Assembly (NCBI RefSeq): GCF_027286305.1
Contig: NZ_CP114599.1
Coordinates: 2,418,001 to 2,482,000, forward strand
Source of the DNA: Phenylobacterium sp. NIBR 498073
Lineage (GTDB): Bacteria; Pseudomonadota; Alphaproteobacteria; Caulobacterales; Caulobacteraceae
Reading direction: 5' to 3'
Length of the DNA: 64,000 bases
How positions within the stretch are numbered: position 1 is the first letter of the stretch; each line of letters opens with the position of its first letter. The position numbers and the translations under genes are program-made. The notes beneath the pieces are model-generated. The model worked only from the letters and a program-made list of their open reading frames with translations, did not search any database and had not been told where the DNA came from. Below, in pieces: positions 35,667 to 44,174 of this stretch.

Positions 35667-36400
35667 GCAAGACGCCGACCATGCGGCTCGACCGCCTGCT
35701 GTCCAACCTAGGCTATGGTAGCCGGAAGGAAATGCACGGCCTGGTCGCCGCCGGCCAGGTGGTGCTGGACGGCGTGCCCCTGACCGATGCCGGCGCGCGG
35801 ATCGCCATCGGCGCGGACCTGCCAGATCGCATGCGGATCATGGGCAAGCCCGTCGACCCGCCGCCGCCGCTGGTGGTGATGATGCACAAGCCGCTGGGCG
35901 TCGTCTGCTCGCACAAGGAATACGGCGATCGGGTCTACGACCTGCTGCCGCCGCGCTGGCGAGTGCGTGACCCGGCGCTGTCGACCGTGGGCCGGCTCGA
36001 CAAGGAAACGTCCGGCCTGCTGCTGATCACCGACAATGGTGATTTCCTGCATCGGGTGATCTCGCCGCGCCGCCATGTGCAGAAAAGCTATGTCGCCGAT
36101 CTCGACCGCCCGCTGGAAGGCCACGAGGGCGAGATCTTCGCCGCTGGGACGCTGATGCTCGAGGGCGAGGAGAAGCCGCTGCTGCCGGCCGTGCTGGAAC
36201 CGCTGGGCGAACGCCGGGCGCGGCTGCTGATTGAGGAAGGCCGTTATCATCAGGTCCGCCGGATGTTCGCCGCCGTCGGCAACCACGTGACGGCGCTGCA
36301 CCGGGACCGGATCGGCGGCCTCGTCCTGCCGGATGACCTGGCGGCGGGCGAGTATCGGGTGCTTCCGGCCGCCGTCGCCGAGACGGTGTTCGCCGGCTGA
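35663..36400 (+). CDS. RsuA/RluB/E/F-family pseudouridine synthase
   Basis: This 245-residue protein has an N-terminal S4 RNA-binding domain (MRLDRLLSNLGYGSRKEMHG) and the catalytic aspartate in TVGRLDKETSGLLLITDNGD, then RVISPRRHVQKSY and EGRYHQVRRMFAAVGN. All belong to the family that isomerises one specific uridine in 16S or 23S rRNA. By domain layout it is closest to RsuA (16S U516). The ATGA overlap with the RsmC-like methylase fits a small rRNA-modification operon. Confidence 0.9.
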   Translation: MSKTPTMRLDRLLSNLGYGSRKEMHGLVAAGQVVLDGVPLTDAGARIAIGADLPDRMRIMGKPVDPPPPLVVMMHKPLGVVCSHKEYGDRVYDLLPPRWRVRDPALSTVGRLDKETSGLLLITDNGDFLHRVISPRRHVQKSYVADLDRPLEGHEGEIFAAGTLMLEGEEKPLLPAVLEPLGERRARLLIEEGRYHQVRRMFAAVGNHVTALHRDRIGGLVLPDDLAAGEYRVLPAAVAETVFAG

Positions 36401-36424
36401 CCATAGCCTGAAGGGAAAGTGCCG

Positions 36425-37843
36425 ATGGCCACGGCCGACGCCGCGTTCGAACAACTGATGCGATTGGCCGGCCGCCCCCGGCCCGATTTCGTCCGCATCG
36501 ACGACGAACCGCCCGCCATAGCCACCCGCTTCCAGGCCGAGGCCGGAGCCGCCGCCGCGCTGGCCGCGGTGGGCGCGCTCGCCGCCGAGCTCTGGACGCT
36601 GCGGACCGGTCAGACCCAGCAGGTGAGCGTCTCGCCCCGCGAGGCCGGAGCTGCGCTGGTCAGCTTCGCCCTGCAGATCTTCGAAGACCCCGACCGCGCA
36701 CCGCCGCAACGGCCCGAGGACGCCGGCGGCGGCGGACGCGGCACCCCGGCCATGGGGTTCTTCCCGACCAAGGACGGGCGCCACGTCTTTCTGCATCCGA
36801 GCTTCCCGGACAGCGCCGCCAAGCTGCACCAGCTGATGGGCTCCCCGGCCGACACCGCAGCGGTCGCCGCCGAGGCGCTGAAATGGTCGGCGCTAGACTT
36901 GGAAAACGCCATCGCAGACGCGGGCGTCTGCGGGGCCATGGTCCGCACCGCCCAGGAATGGGACGCCTCCGAACAGGGCCGCATCCTCGCCGCCCGGCCG
37001 AGCGTGGAGATCGTCAAGATCGCCGATGGTCCGCCCATGCCCCTGCCCGACCGCGGCGAGGCTCCGCTCTCAGGGGTTCGCGTCCTGGACCTGACCCGGG
37101 TGCTCGCCGGGCCGACCTGCGGCAAAACCCTGGCCCAGCACGGGGCGGACGTCCTCTATGTCGCCTCGCCGACTCTGCCGGCCACCGAGTTCTTCATCAG
37201 CGACGTGGGGCACGGCAAGCTCTCGACTTGGCTCGATCTGAAGGACCCCGGCCAGTTGGCGCGGCTGAAGGAGTTGATCGCGCGTGCGGACGTCTTCAGC
37301 CAGGGCTACCGCGGAGGAGCCCTAGAGCGGCTGGGCCTCGGCCCCCTCGATCTCGCCAAGTTGCGGCCCGGGATCGTCTACACCTCGATAAACGCCTATG
37401 GGCATGAAGGCCCCTGGGCGAACAGGCCAGGCTGGGAGCAACTCGCCCAGACCGTGACCGGCATGGCCGATGTTCACGGCGGCGACGCCGGGCCGAAGCT
37501 GCAGCCGGGCGCCGTCGCCGACTACACCACGGGCTTCCTAGCCGCCTTCGGTACGCTGGCGGCGCTGGAGCGCCGCGCCCGCTACGGCGGCAGCTATCTG
37601 GTGCGGGTGTCGCTGGTCCAGACCGCGACCTGGCTGCGTGGCCTGGGCCTCAAGCCCGCCGACGATCTCGCCAAGGTGCAGCCCGCCGCCCCGGCCGAGA
37701 TCGACGCCTGGCGCGTCACCTCGCCGTCGGGCTTCGGCCCCGTCCGCCACCTGCGCCCGCCGGTGCGAATGTCGGTGACCCCGGCGCGCTGGGCCCGCCC
37801 GACGACGCCGCTCGGTGCGGCGCCGGCCGAGTGGCCCGTCTAG
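36425..37843 (+). CDS. CaiB/BaiF-type CoA-transferase with permuted domain order
   Basis: This 472-residue family III CoA-transferase-like protein has an unusual order. Residues 45-200 look like the usual C-terminal half: an LRTGQTQQVSVSPREA segment, PTKDGRHVFLHP, then IADAGVCGAMVRTAQEW. The usual N-terminal Rossmann half, SGVRVLDLTRVLAGPTCGKT, only begins near residue 217. It is followed by AVADYTTGFLAAFGTLAALE, whose Asp matches the catalytic aspartate, and a second RYGGSYLVRVSLVQTA segment. The protein is therefore permuted, with a duplicated joint. ATG 36425 follows AAGGGAA by 8 nt. The CoA donor and acceptor are unknown. Confidence 0.82.
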   Translation: MATADAAFEQLMRLAGRPRPDFVRIDDEPPAIATRFQAEAGAAAALAAVGALAAELWTLRTGQTQQVSVSPREAGAALVSFALQIFEDPDRAPPQRPEDAGGGGRGTPAMGFFPTKDGRHVFLHPSFPDSAAKLHQLMGSPADTAAVAAEALKWSALDLENAIADAGVCGAMVRTAQEWDASEQGRILAARPSVEIVKIADGPPMPLPDRGEAPLSGVRVLDLTRVLAGPTCGKTLAQHGADVLYVASPTLPATEFFISDVGHGKLSTWLDLKDPGQLARLKELIARADVFSQGYRGGALERLGLGPLDLAKLRPGIVYTSINAYGHEGPWANRPGWEQLAQTVTGMADVHGGDAGPKLQPGAVADYTTGFLAAFGTLAALERRARYGGSYLVRVSLVQTATWLRGLGLKPADDLAKVQPAAPAEIDAWRVTSPSGFGPVRHLRPPVRMSVTPARWARPTTPLGAAPAEWPV

Positions 37844-37945
37844 AGCAATTTCCGCCGAAGTGGTTGCCGGTTCGGCGAAGAAAATGCCCTATATTTCAAA
37901 GAGTCCTGAGCAAATCCCGATCCAATCGGATCCGAATTTGCTCTA
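37844..37945. repeat. Palindromic intergenic repeat between convergent genes
   Basis: Two hairpins fill the gap. CGCCGAA (37853-37859) pairs with TTCGGCG (37871-37877). GAGCAAAT (37908-37915) pairs with ATTTGCTC (37936-37943) around a GATCC-rich centre. A GAGCAATTT start at 37844 echoes the second element. I recall similar GAGCAA... palindromes dispersed in alphaproteobacterial genomes. The last stem contains the TAG stop of the MFS gene, and the structure may end transcription of both genes. Confidence 0.6.
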
Positions 37946-39376
37946 GGGGACGTCGTCGATCACCGACAGCGGCGGGGCGACCTCCTCCAGCGGCTTGCGC
38001 TCGGCGGCGACGCCCAGGAACAGCTCGACGACCGCTGCGCTCAGCATCAGGCCGCCGCCCAGCAGATAGCCCCAGAAGATTTGGCCGCGCTCGCCGCTGT
38101 CGATCAGGGCCCCGAACAGGGCCGGCCCGCCGACCCCGCCCAGCAGCGTTCCAAAGGCGTAGAACAGCGAGATGGTCACAGCCCGCGTCTCCAGGGGAAA
38201 GCTCTCGCCGACGGTCAGATAGGCCGCGCTTGCTCCTGCCGAGGCGAAGAAGAAAATCACCGTCCACGCCGCCGTCTGGGTCGTGGCGGTCAGCAGCCCA
38301 GCCGAGAACATCCATCCTGTCGCGCACAACAGCGCGCCGGCCAGGCCATAGGTCAGCGCGATCATCGGCTTGCGCCCGACGCTGTCGAAGAAGTGCCCGA
38401 GCAGCAGCGGTCCCAGGAAATTGCCCGCCGCGAACGGTAGGATGAACCAGCCGATCGAGGCGGCCGGAACCTCGTAGAACTTGGTCAGGATCAGGGCGTA
38501 GGTGAAGAAGATCGCATTGTAGCAGAAGGCCTGGGTCGCCATCAGCACCAGGCCCAGCACCGTGCGCTTGGGGTGGCGGACCACCAGCGAGCGGGCGATG
38601 TCGAACCACGACGTCCGCATCGGCCGCAGACGCAGGGTCGGCAGGTCGTTCGTGGGACCAAGGGAGCGGCCCGTATCGCGTTCGACCCGCGCCTCGATCG
38701 CCTCGACGACCGCCAGGGCTTCCTCAGGATGGCCATGCGTCATCAGCCAGCGCGGGCTTTCCGGGATGTAGCGGCGGACCCAGATGACGATCAGCGCCAG
38801 CAGCCCGCCGATGATGAAGGCCAGCCGCCAGCCCCAGGCCTGGTCGATCAGGTTCGGATCCAGCACCACCAGCGAACCCATCGCGCCCAGCGCTGCGCCG
38901 AGCCAGAAGCTGCCGTTGATCGCCAGGTCGGTGTAGCCGCGCCGGCGCGCCGGGATCAGCTCCTGGATCGCCGAGTTCACCGCCCCGTACTCGCCGCCGA
39001 TCCCGGCGCCGGTCAGGAACCGGAACAGCATGAACGACCAGAAGTCCCAGGCGAAGCCGGTGGCGATCGTCGCGACCAGGTAGACCGCGACCGTAATCGT
39101 GAACAGCCGCCGCCGCCCGAAGGTGTCGGTCAACCTCCCGAACACCAAGGCGCCCAGCACCGCCCCCAGGATGTAGGCGCTGCCCGACAGCCCGATCTGG
39201 GTGGTGCTGAGGCCAAGCCCCTGGGAAATCGCCGGCGACAGCGATCCGACCAGGGTCACCTCCAGTCCGTCGAGTATCCAGGTGATCCCCAGGGCCGCCA
39301 CCACCAGCCAGTGGAAGCGGCTCCAGGGCAGTCGATCGAGCCTCGCGGGCACGTTCGTCGTGAAGCTGTCGGTCAT
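37943..39376 (-). CDS. MFS transporter, sugar-porter/metabolite:H+ symporter type
   Basis: This 477-residue twelve-helix transporter has the MFS loop motif GRLTDTFGRRRLF between helices 2 and 3, its repeat DSVGRKP between helices 8 and 9, and the IPESPRWL signature after helix 6, all typical of the sugar-porter/aromatic-acid and metabolite:proton symporter clade. WILDGLEVTLVGS in helix 1 points to the metabolite symporter side. Substrate unknown. ATG 39376 follows GGAGGGG. It diverges from the TusA-like gene with an 88-nt gap. Confidence 0.88.
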   Translation of the reverse strand: MTDSFTTNVPARLDRLPWSRFHWLVVAALGITWILDGLEVTLVGSLSPAISQGLGLSTTQIGLSGSAYILGAVLGALVFGRLTDTFGRRRLFTITVAVYLVATIATGFAWDFWSFMLFRFLTGAGIGGEYGAVNSAIQELIPARRRGYTDLAINGSFWLGAALGAMGSLVVLDPNLIDQAWGWRLAFIIGGLLALIVIWVRRYIPESPRWLMTHGHPEEALAVVEAIEARVERDTGRSLGPTNDLPTLRLRPMRTSWFDIARSLVVRHPKRTVLGLVLMATQAFCYNAIFFTYALILTKFYEVPAASIGWFILPFAAGNFLGPLLLGHFFDSVGRKPMIALTYGLAGALLCATGWMFSAGLLTATTQTAAWTVIFFFASAGASAAYLTVGESFPLETRAVTISLFYAFGTLLGGVGGPALFGALIDSGERGQIFWGYLLGGGLMLSAAVVELFLGVAAERKPLEEVAPPLSVIDDVP

Positions 39377-39464
39377 ACGCCCCTCCCCCGTCTTTTGCGT
39401 AAGTGAGCGACAACGCGACGGCGCCGCTTGGGTTCAGGCGTTTCTGCCTGTATGGCCGCACAAG

Positions 39465-39704
39465 ATGTTTACTGACGAAATCACCGTAGACGCCCGCGGC
39501 CACCGCTGTCCGGTGCCGACCCTGCGCCTTCGGCGTGCGCTGGAAGACGCCCAGCCGGGCGTGAAGGTGCGGCTGCTCGCCGATGATCCGCTCGCCCGGA
39601 TCGACGTGCCGCATTTCGCCAACGGCGCCGGCTTCGTCGTCGTCGAGACCGGCGAGCGCGACGGCGTGCTCAGTTTTCTGGTGGCGCGGCCGGAGCCCGC
39701 CTAG
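39465..39704 (+). CDS. TusA/SirA-family sulfur-relay protein
   Basis: This 79-residue protein has the family's invariant CPVPTLRLRRAL motif, with the sulfur-accepting cysteine near residue 15, then VRLLADDPLARIDVPHFA. TusA-like proteins carry persulfide sulfur for tRNA thiolation or molybdenum-cofactor work. ATG 39465 gives the usual size; the frame is open upstream but adds nothing conserved. Its TAG stop overlaps the stop of the convergent yihY-like gene in one CTAG. Confidence 0.87.
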   Translation: MFTDEITVDARGHRCPVPTLRLRRALEDAQPGVKVRLLADDPLARIDVPHFANGAGFVVVETGERDGVLSFLVARPEPA

Positions 39705-40612
39705 TCGTCCGGCAGGAGACGGCGCTCGCGTTCGCGCAAAACGATCTCGATCTCGGTGGCGAAGGCGCCGCCGAAGAACACGGCGTTCACGCTCCACGAC
39801 AGCCAGATCAGGAAGACCACGACCGCGGCGACCGATCCGTAGGTCGCGCCCAGGTGCGCCACCTGTTCGACATAGAAGGCGCTCGCCCAGGACACGAGCA
39901 GGCAGAGGATCGCCGCCGCCGCCCCGCCGAGGATCGACGGCATCCAGGCCACCGGCCGGCTGGACATCGCATACCGGTAGATCAACGTCATCGCGAAGGT
40001 CAGGCCGAAGCTCGCCCAGGTCCACTCGCTGTAGAGCCACGAGACGCCCGCCAGCGGCTTGATCCCGAACGCCGCGGCGACGAACCGGAAATAGAAGAAG
40101 ATGGCCGAGAAGAAGGCCAGCATCGCGAAGGCGGCGATGAGCACTGCCAAGGCCAGAAGATTGAACTGCAGGAAGCTGCGCGGCGCCGCTTCGTCGTGAA
40201 TGAACGACAGCCCCGCCAGCAGCGCCTTGAAGCCGCGGTGCGCGGCGTAGCCGCCGACCACCAGCGCCACCCCGCTCTGCGCCGACACCGAATGGAATGG
40301 CGTCTGCGCCAGCCGTTCCAGCTCGGCCTGAAAGATCGCCTGCGCGCCCGACGGCATCAGCCGGGCCAGGGCCTCGGCCTGGTGCGCCACCTCGTTCGGG
40401 TCGGCCATCAGGCTGTAGAGCCCGATGCCGATCGCCAGCGCCGGAAACACCGCCAGCATGATGAAGAACGACACCCCGCCCGTGTAGAGCATGACGTCCC
40501 GTCCCCAGAGCCGGCCCAGCGCGCGACCTGAAATCAGGACGGCCAGGCGCAGCCAGTGGGAGGGATCCCAATCCCACTCCTGCACACGCTGGATTCGTTG
40601 CCTTAGCGACAT
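39701..40612 (-). CDS. YihY/virulence factor BrkB family membrane protein
   Basis: This 303-residue integral membrane protein has about six helices. Conserved family segments include LYTGGVSFFIMLAVFPALAI, YAAHRGFKALLAGL, and YGSVAAVVVFLIWLSWS near the end. The family (UPF0761) is found widely in bacteria and its function is not settled. ATG 40612 was taken because family members start close to this point; the frame is open another 56 codons upstream without similarity. It is convergent and overlapping with the TusA-like gene. Confidence 0.87.
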   Translation of the reverse strand: MSLRQRIQRVQEWDWDPSHWLRLAVLISGRALGRLWGRDVMLYTGGVSFFIMLAVFPALAIGIGLYSLMADPNEVAHQAEALARLMPSGAQAIFQAELERLAQTPFHSVSAQSGVALVVGGYAAHRGFKALLAGLSFIHDEAAPRSFLQFNLLALAVLIAAFAMLAFFSAIFFYFRFVAAAFGIKPLAGVSWLYSEWTWASFGLTFAMTLIYRYAMSSRPVAWMPSILGGAAAAILCLLVSWASAFYVEQVAHLGATYGSVAAVVVFLIWLSWSVNAVFFGGAFATEIEIVLRERERRLLPDD

Positions 40613-40919
40613 GGCGCGGAAGGTGCTGAAGCTCGCCTGCCCGCGCAAGCGGTGATCTTGCCCCGGCGAACGGCGCGCCGACCCTTGCTGGGGGACCGAC
40701 GCGCCGCCGATGGGCGTGTCATGCCATCGGGCCGGCCGTCGTATCGAGGGACGGGAGTGACGACGACCGACCGTGGCCAAGGATGACGCCCGGGGGCTGA
40801 ACCCACGCTGAACGCGGTTCGTAGAACCCGTTCAGCTCCCGCGCGTTCGTCACCCAACCTTCACAGAACCGTCAAACAACAATGTTAGCGCCTCTGCCGT
40901 ACCCGAGCGGAGCCAGATC
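40613..40919. other. 307-nt divergent intergenic region (yihY-like / pstS)
   Basis: No gene is apparent. The distal part towards pstS holds the Pho-box repeats described separately and an AT-richer AATGTTA stretch at 40881-40887 that could serve as the -10 region. The half next to the yihY-like gene shows no recognisable signal. Confidence 0.6.
40847..40875 (+). promoter_or_regulatory. Pho box: three 7-mers at 11-bp spacing
   Basis: TCGTCAC (40847), CCTTCAC (40858) and CCGTCAA (40869) repeat exactly every 11 bp, the geometry of PhoB binding sites (CTGTCAT-like half-sites separated by 4 bp). The array ends 44 nt before the pstS ATG, consistent with PhoB activation under phosphate limitation. 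Confidence 0.75.
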
Positions 40920-41999
40920 ATGAAGACTTTCGCCTATCTCGCCGTCGCCGCCGTCGCGCTCAGCGCCTGCGGCCAGCAAGCCCCCAAGGGCGGAGCCGAA
41001 AAGGCCGCCGGCCCCAGCGCCAGCGGCCGCGATCAAGTGTGGGCCGCCGGTTCGTCGACCGTCTTCCCGTTCGCGACCCGCGTCGCCGAGAACGTCGCCA
41101 AGACCACGGGCGGCCGCGCGGCCAAGGTGGAAAGCCTCGGCACCGGCGGCGGCTTCAAGCTGTTCTGCAGCGGAACGGGCGCGGGCTTCCCCGACATCGC
41201 CAACGCCTCGCGGGCGATCAAGAAGTCGGAATTCGAGCAGTGCGCCGCCAACGGCGTCACCGACATCGTCGAGATCAAGATCGGCTATGACGGCATCGTG
41301 ATCGCCAACGCCAAGAGCGGCCCGACCTACAACTTCAAGATCGACCAGGTCTATCGCGGCCTGGCCGCCGAGCTGCCGCAGGGCGCGGGCTTCGCCAAGA
41401 ACGCCGCCAAGTCCTGGAAGGACGTCGATGCGAGCCTGCCGGCCCAGGCGATCCTGGTCTACGGCCCGCCGCCGACCTCCGGCACCCGCGACGCCTTCGT
41501 CGAGCTGGGCCTGGAAAAGGGCGCCCGCAAGCTCCCGGCCCTGGAAGCCCTGCGCGAGAAGGACGAGGACGCCTTCAAGGCCAAGGCCCACACCATTCGC
41601 TCCGACGGCGCCTGGGTCGACGCCGGCGAGAACGACAACGCCATCGTCCAGACCCTGACCAAGACCCCGAACGCCATCGGCGTCTTCGGCTACTCGTTCC
41701 TCGAGAACAACATGGACACCGTGAAGGCCGCCACCGTCGACGGCGTCGCCCCGACCTTCGAGACCATCTCGAACGGGACCTATCCGGTGTCGCGCTCGCT
41801 CTACATCTACGTAAAGAAGGCCAATGTCGGCGTCATCCCGGGCCTGCGCGAGTACGTCAACGCCTTCGTTTCCGATGCGGCGACGGGCAAGGGCGGCTAC
41901 CTGCAGCAGCGCGGCCTGATCCCGCTGGCGGCCGAAGAGCACGCCGCCCAGAAGGCCTCGGCGACCGAGCTGAAGACCATCGGCGCGCCCGAGAAGTAA
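40920..41999 (+). CDS. pstS: Phosphate-binding periplasmic lipoprotein PstS
   Basis: This 359-residue phosphate ABC-transporter binding protein has a short signal sequence ending in a LSAC lipobox, so the mature protein is anchored. Phosphate-binding loops are seen in [16 protein letters not shown] near residue 43 and in [19 protein letters not shown] lies 7 nt before ATG 40920. A Pho box stands upstream and a strong hairpin terminator follows, so it is probably monocistronic; no pstCAB genes are in the window. PstS homologues of this longer type are common in Caulobacterales. Confidence 0.9.
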   Translation: MKTFAYLAVAAVALSACGQQAPKGGAEKAAGPSASGRDQVWAAGSSTVFPFATRVAENVAKTTGGRAAKVESLGTGGGFKLFCSGTGAGFPDIANASRAIKKSEFEQCAANGVTDIVEIKIGYDGIVIANAKSGPTYNFKIDQVYRGLAAELPQGAGFAKNAAKSWKDVDASLPAQAILVYGPPPTSGTRDAFVELGLEKGARKLPALEALREKDEDAFKAKAHTIRSDGAWVDAGENDNAIVQTLTKTPNAIGVFGYSFLENNMDTVKAATVDGVAPTFETISNGTYPVSRSLYIYVKKANVGVIPGLREYVNAFVSDAATGKGGYLQQRGLIPLAAEEHAAQKASATELKTIGAPEK

Positions 42000-42022
42000 G
42001 TTCCGCGCTCAAGGCGACGGAC

Positions 42023-42054
42023 AAGGCCCCGAAGCGCGAGCTTCGGGGCCTTTG
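42023..42054. terminator. Strong hairpin terminator after pstS
   Basis: AAGGCCCCGAAGC (42023-42035) pairs perfectly over 13 bp with GCTTCGGGGCCTT (42040-42052) around a GCGA tetraloop, followed by TTTGCGTT. It can also act on the convergent racemase gene ending at 42070. Confidence 0.88.
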
Positions 42055-42069
42055 CGTTATCCGGCCATG

Positions 42070-43203
42070 TTATCCGGCGAGGGCGCCGGCCGCCTTCAGC
42101 TCGTCGATGGCGGCGGGCGAGAAACCCCAGTCGGCCAGCGCTTCGCGATCATGCGCGCCGATGGCCGGCGGCGGGCCCTGGATCTCGCCCGGGGTGGCCG
42201 AGAAGCGCGGCGCCGGCGCCGGCTGCACCACCCCGCCCAGTTCCACAAAGGTCTGCCGCGCGACGTTGTGCGGATGCTTGGGCGCCGCGTCGAGGTCGAG
42301 CACCGGGGCGAAGCATACGTCGGTGGCGTCCATGATCTCGCACCACTCGGCCTGCGTCTTCTGGGCGATCACGTGGGCCAGCTTGCCGCGCAGGTCGTTC
42401 CAGCTCCCGCGGTCCATCTGCGTGGCGAAGGCCGGATCGTTGATCCCGGTCTTTTCCAGCAACAGGGCGTAGAACTGCGGCTCGATGGAGCCGATCGAGA
42501 TCCACTTGCCGTCGGCGCATTGATAGGTGTCGTAGAAGTGCGCCCCGCCGTCCAGCAGGTTGGCGCGACGCTCCTCCTTCCACATCCCGCTGGCCTTGAA
42601 GCCGTAGAACATGGCCATCAGCGAAGCCGCGCCGTCGCTCATCGCGCAGTCGATCACCTGGCCCTGGCCGGTCTGGCGGGCGTTCAGCACCCCGGCCAGC
42701 AATCCGAAAGCCAGGTAGAGCGCCCCGCCCCCGAAGTCGCCGACCAGGTTCAGCGGCGGGATCGGCTTGTCGTTCGTGCCGATAGCGTGCAGCGCGCCGG
42801 TGATGGCGATGTAGTTCATGTCATGGCCGGCGGCGTTGGCGTAGGGCCCGAACTGCCCCCAGCCGGTCATCCGGCCGTAAACCAGCTTCGGATTTCGCTT
42901 CAGCGCGACGTCGGGGCCCAGGCCCAGCCGCTCCATGACCCCCGGGCGGAAGCCTTCGAACACCGCATCGGCGCTCTCCATCAGCTTCAGGCAGGTCTCG
43001 ATGGATGCCGGGTTCTTCAGGTCGAGCCCGATCGAGCGCCGGCCCCGGGCGGTGATGTCGGCCGGCGAGGCCCGCCCCTGCCCCTTGCGGTCGATCCGCA
43101 CGACGTCAGCGCCCAGGTCGGACAGCAGCATGCCGCAGAACGGACCGGGGCCGATTCCAGCGAACTCGACGACCTTCAGCCCTGAAAGCGGTCCCTTACC
43201 CAT
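42070..43203 (-). CDS. Alpha-methylacyl-CoA racemase (CaiB/BaiF family)
   Basis: This 377-residue family III CoA-transferase-fold enzyme starts [20 protein letters not shown]. His127 (in AAGHDMNY) and Asp156 (in LVGDFGGG) align with the catalytic pair of bacterial alpha-methylacyl-CoA racemases, which invert 2-methylacyl-CoAs so that branched chains, bile acids or sterol side chains can enter beta-oxidation. It lies 63 nt after an SDR gene in the same direction, and the two may act together. Confidence 0.88.
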   Translation of the reverse strand: MGKGPLSGLKVVEFAGIGPGPFCGMLLSDLGADVVRIDRKGQGRASPADITARGRRSIGLDLKNPASIETCLKLMESADAVFEGFRPGVMERLGLGPDVALKRNPKLVYGRMTGWGQFGPYANAAGHDMNYIAITGALHAIGTNDKPIPPLNLVGDFGGGALYLAFGLLAGVLNARQTGQGQVIDCAMSDGAASLMAMFYGFKASGMWKEERRANLLDGGAHFYDTYQCADGKWISIGSIEPQFYALLLEKTGINDPAFATQMDRGSWNDLRGKLAHVIAQKTQAEWCEIMDATDVCFAPVLDLDAAPKHPHNVARQTFVELGGVVQPAPAPRFSATPGEIQGPPPAIGAHDREALADWGFSPAAIDELKAAGALAG

Positions 43204-43266
43204 GCGACGTCTCCCTGTTTTGTCGGGCCGAACCTAGCGGCCATGACGCGCCGTCAGCCAACGGCT

Positions 43267-44043
43267 TCAGCCGCCGCCCGGCAGCGACTGGCCGTCGTCG
43301 ATGGTGATCACCGTCCCGGTGATGGCCCGCGCCGCGGGCCCGCTCAGCATCAGCAGCGAGGCGTCGAGATCCTCGGCGTCCATCAGCCGCCGGCGCGGGA
43401 AGCCCTTCATCTGCTTCAGCCCGCCCTCGGTCTTGAACCAGTCGGAATTGATGTCCGTCTCGATATAGCCGGGGCAGATGGCGTTGACGGCGATCCCCCT
43501 GCGGGCCCACTCGCGGGCCAGGCCGCGGGTCAGCATGGCGACCGACGCCTTCGAAGCGCAATAGGCTGACAGCCCCGGCAGCACGGTGTGCGAGGCGATC
43601 GAGGCGATGTTGACGATGCGCGCGTCGCCGCGCTCGGCCACGCCCGAGGCGATCATCCGCTTGGCGGCCTGCTGGGCGGCGAAGAACACCCCGCGCACAT
43701 TGACGTCGAAGGTGCGGTCCCAGTCCTCGATGGAGAGGTCCAGGGCCAGGCCCTCGCCGCCGACCCCGGCGTTGTTGATCAGGATCGAGATGGGGCCCAG
43801 CGCCGCCTCGACCTCGTCGAAGGCAGGACCGATGGCGGCGGCGTCGGCGATGTCGAGCTTCAGCGCCATCGCCTGGCCGCCCGCCCCGGCGATGGCCCCG
43901 GCGTGGCTTTCCACCAGATCCAGGCGACGCGCGGTCAGCGCCACCGACGCGCCCGCCTTCGCCAGCACCCGCGCGAAATGCGCGCCCAGCCCGCCCGACG
44001 CGCCGGTGATCACCGCCACCTGGCCCTTCAGGGTCTGCTCCAT
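43267..44043 (-). CDS. SDR-family oxidoreductase
   Basis: This 258-residue short-chain dehydrogenase/reductase has the cofactor motif TGASGGLGAHFA, the structural NNAG, the catalytic YCASK and a serine in NIASIASHT. ATG 44043 follows GGAGGAG. An arginine pair, ARRLD, after the second strand suggests NADP(H) preference. Close homologues are annotated as 3-ketoacyl or 3-hydroxyacyl type dehydrogenases. Gene order with the racemase suggests a role in CoA-ester metabolism, which is inference. Confidence 0.9.
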   Translation of the reverse strand: MEQTLKGQVAVITGASGGLGAHFARVLAKAGASVALTARRLDLVESHAGAIAGAGGQAMALKLDIADAAAIGPAFDEVEAALGPISILINNAGVGGEGLALDLSIEDWDRTFDVNVRGVFFAAQQAAKRMIASGVAERGDARIVNIASIASHTVLPGLSAYCASKASVAMLTRGLAREWARRGIAVNAICPGYIETDINSDWFKTEGGLKQMKGFPRRRLMDAEDLDASLLMLSGPAARAITGTVITIDDGQSLPGGG

Positions 44044-44174
44044 CCCGTCTCTCCTCCACAGGCTTGCGACTGCGCGTCGCTGTGTCATTCGCCTTGCGGC
44101 TGTATAATCGCTGGGCACGTCGATTCCCGCCCAGCCTGGGCGGGCGCGCGACCGAGAGGCCAGGGTTTAAGCGA

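Noticed and set aside
38724..40577. 617-codon minus-strand ORF spanning the MFS, tusA-like and yihY-like genes
   Set aside because: It crosses three genes in the wrong frames and has no protein family features.
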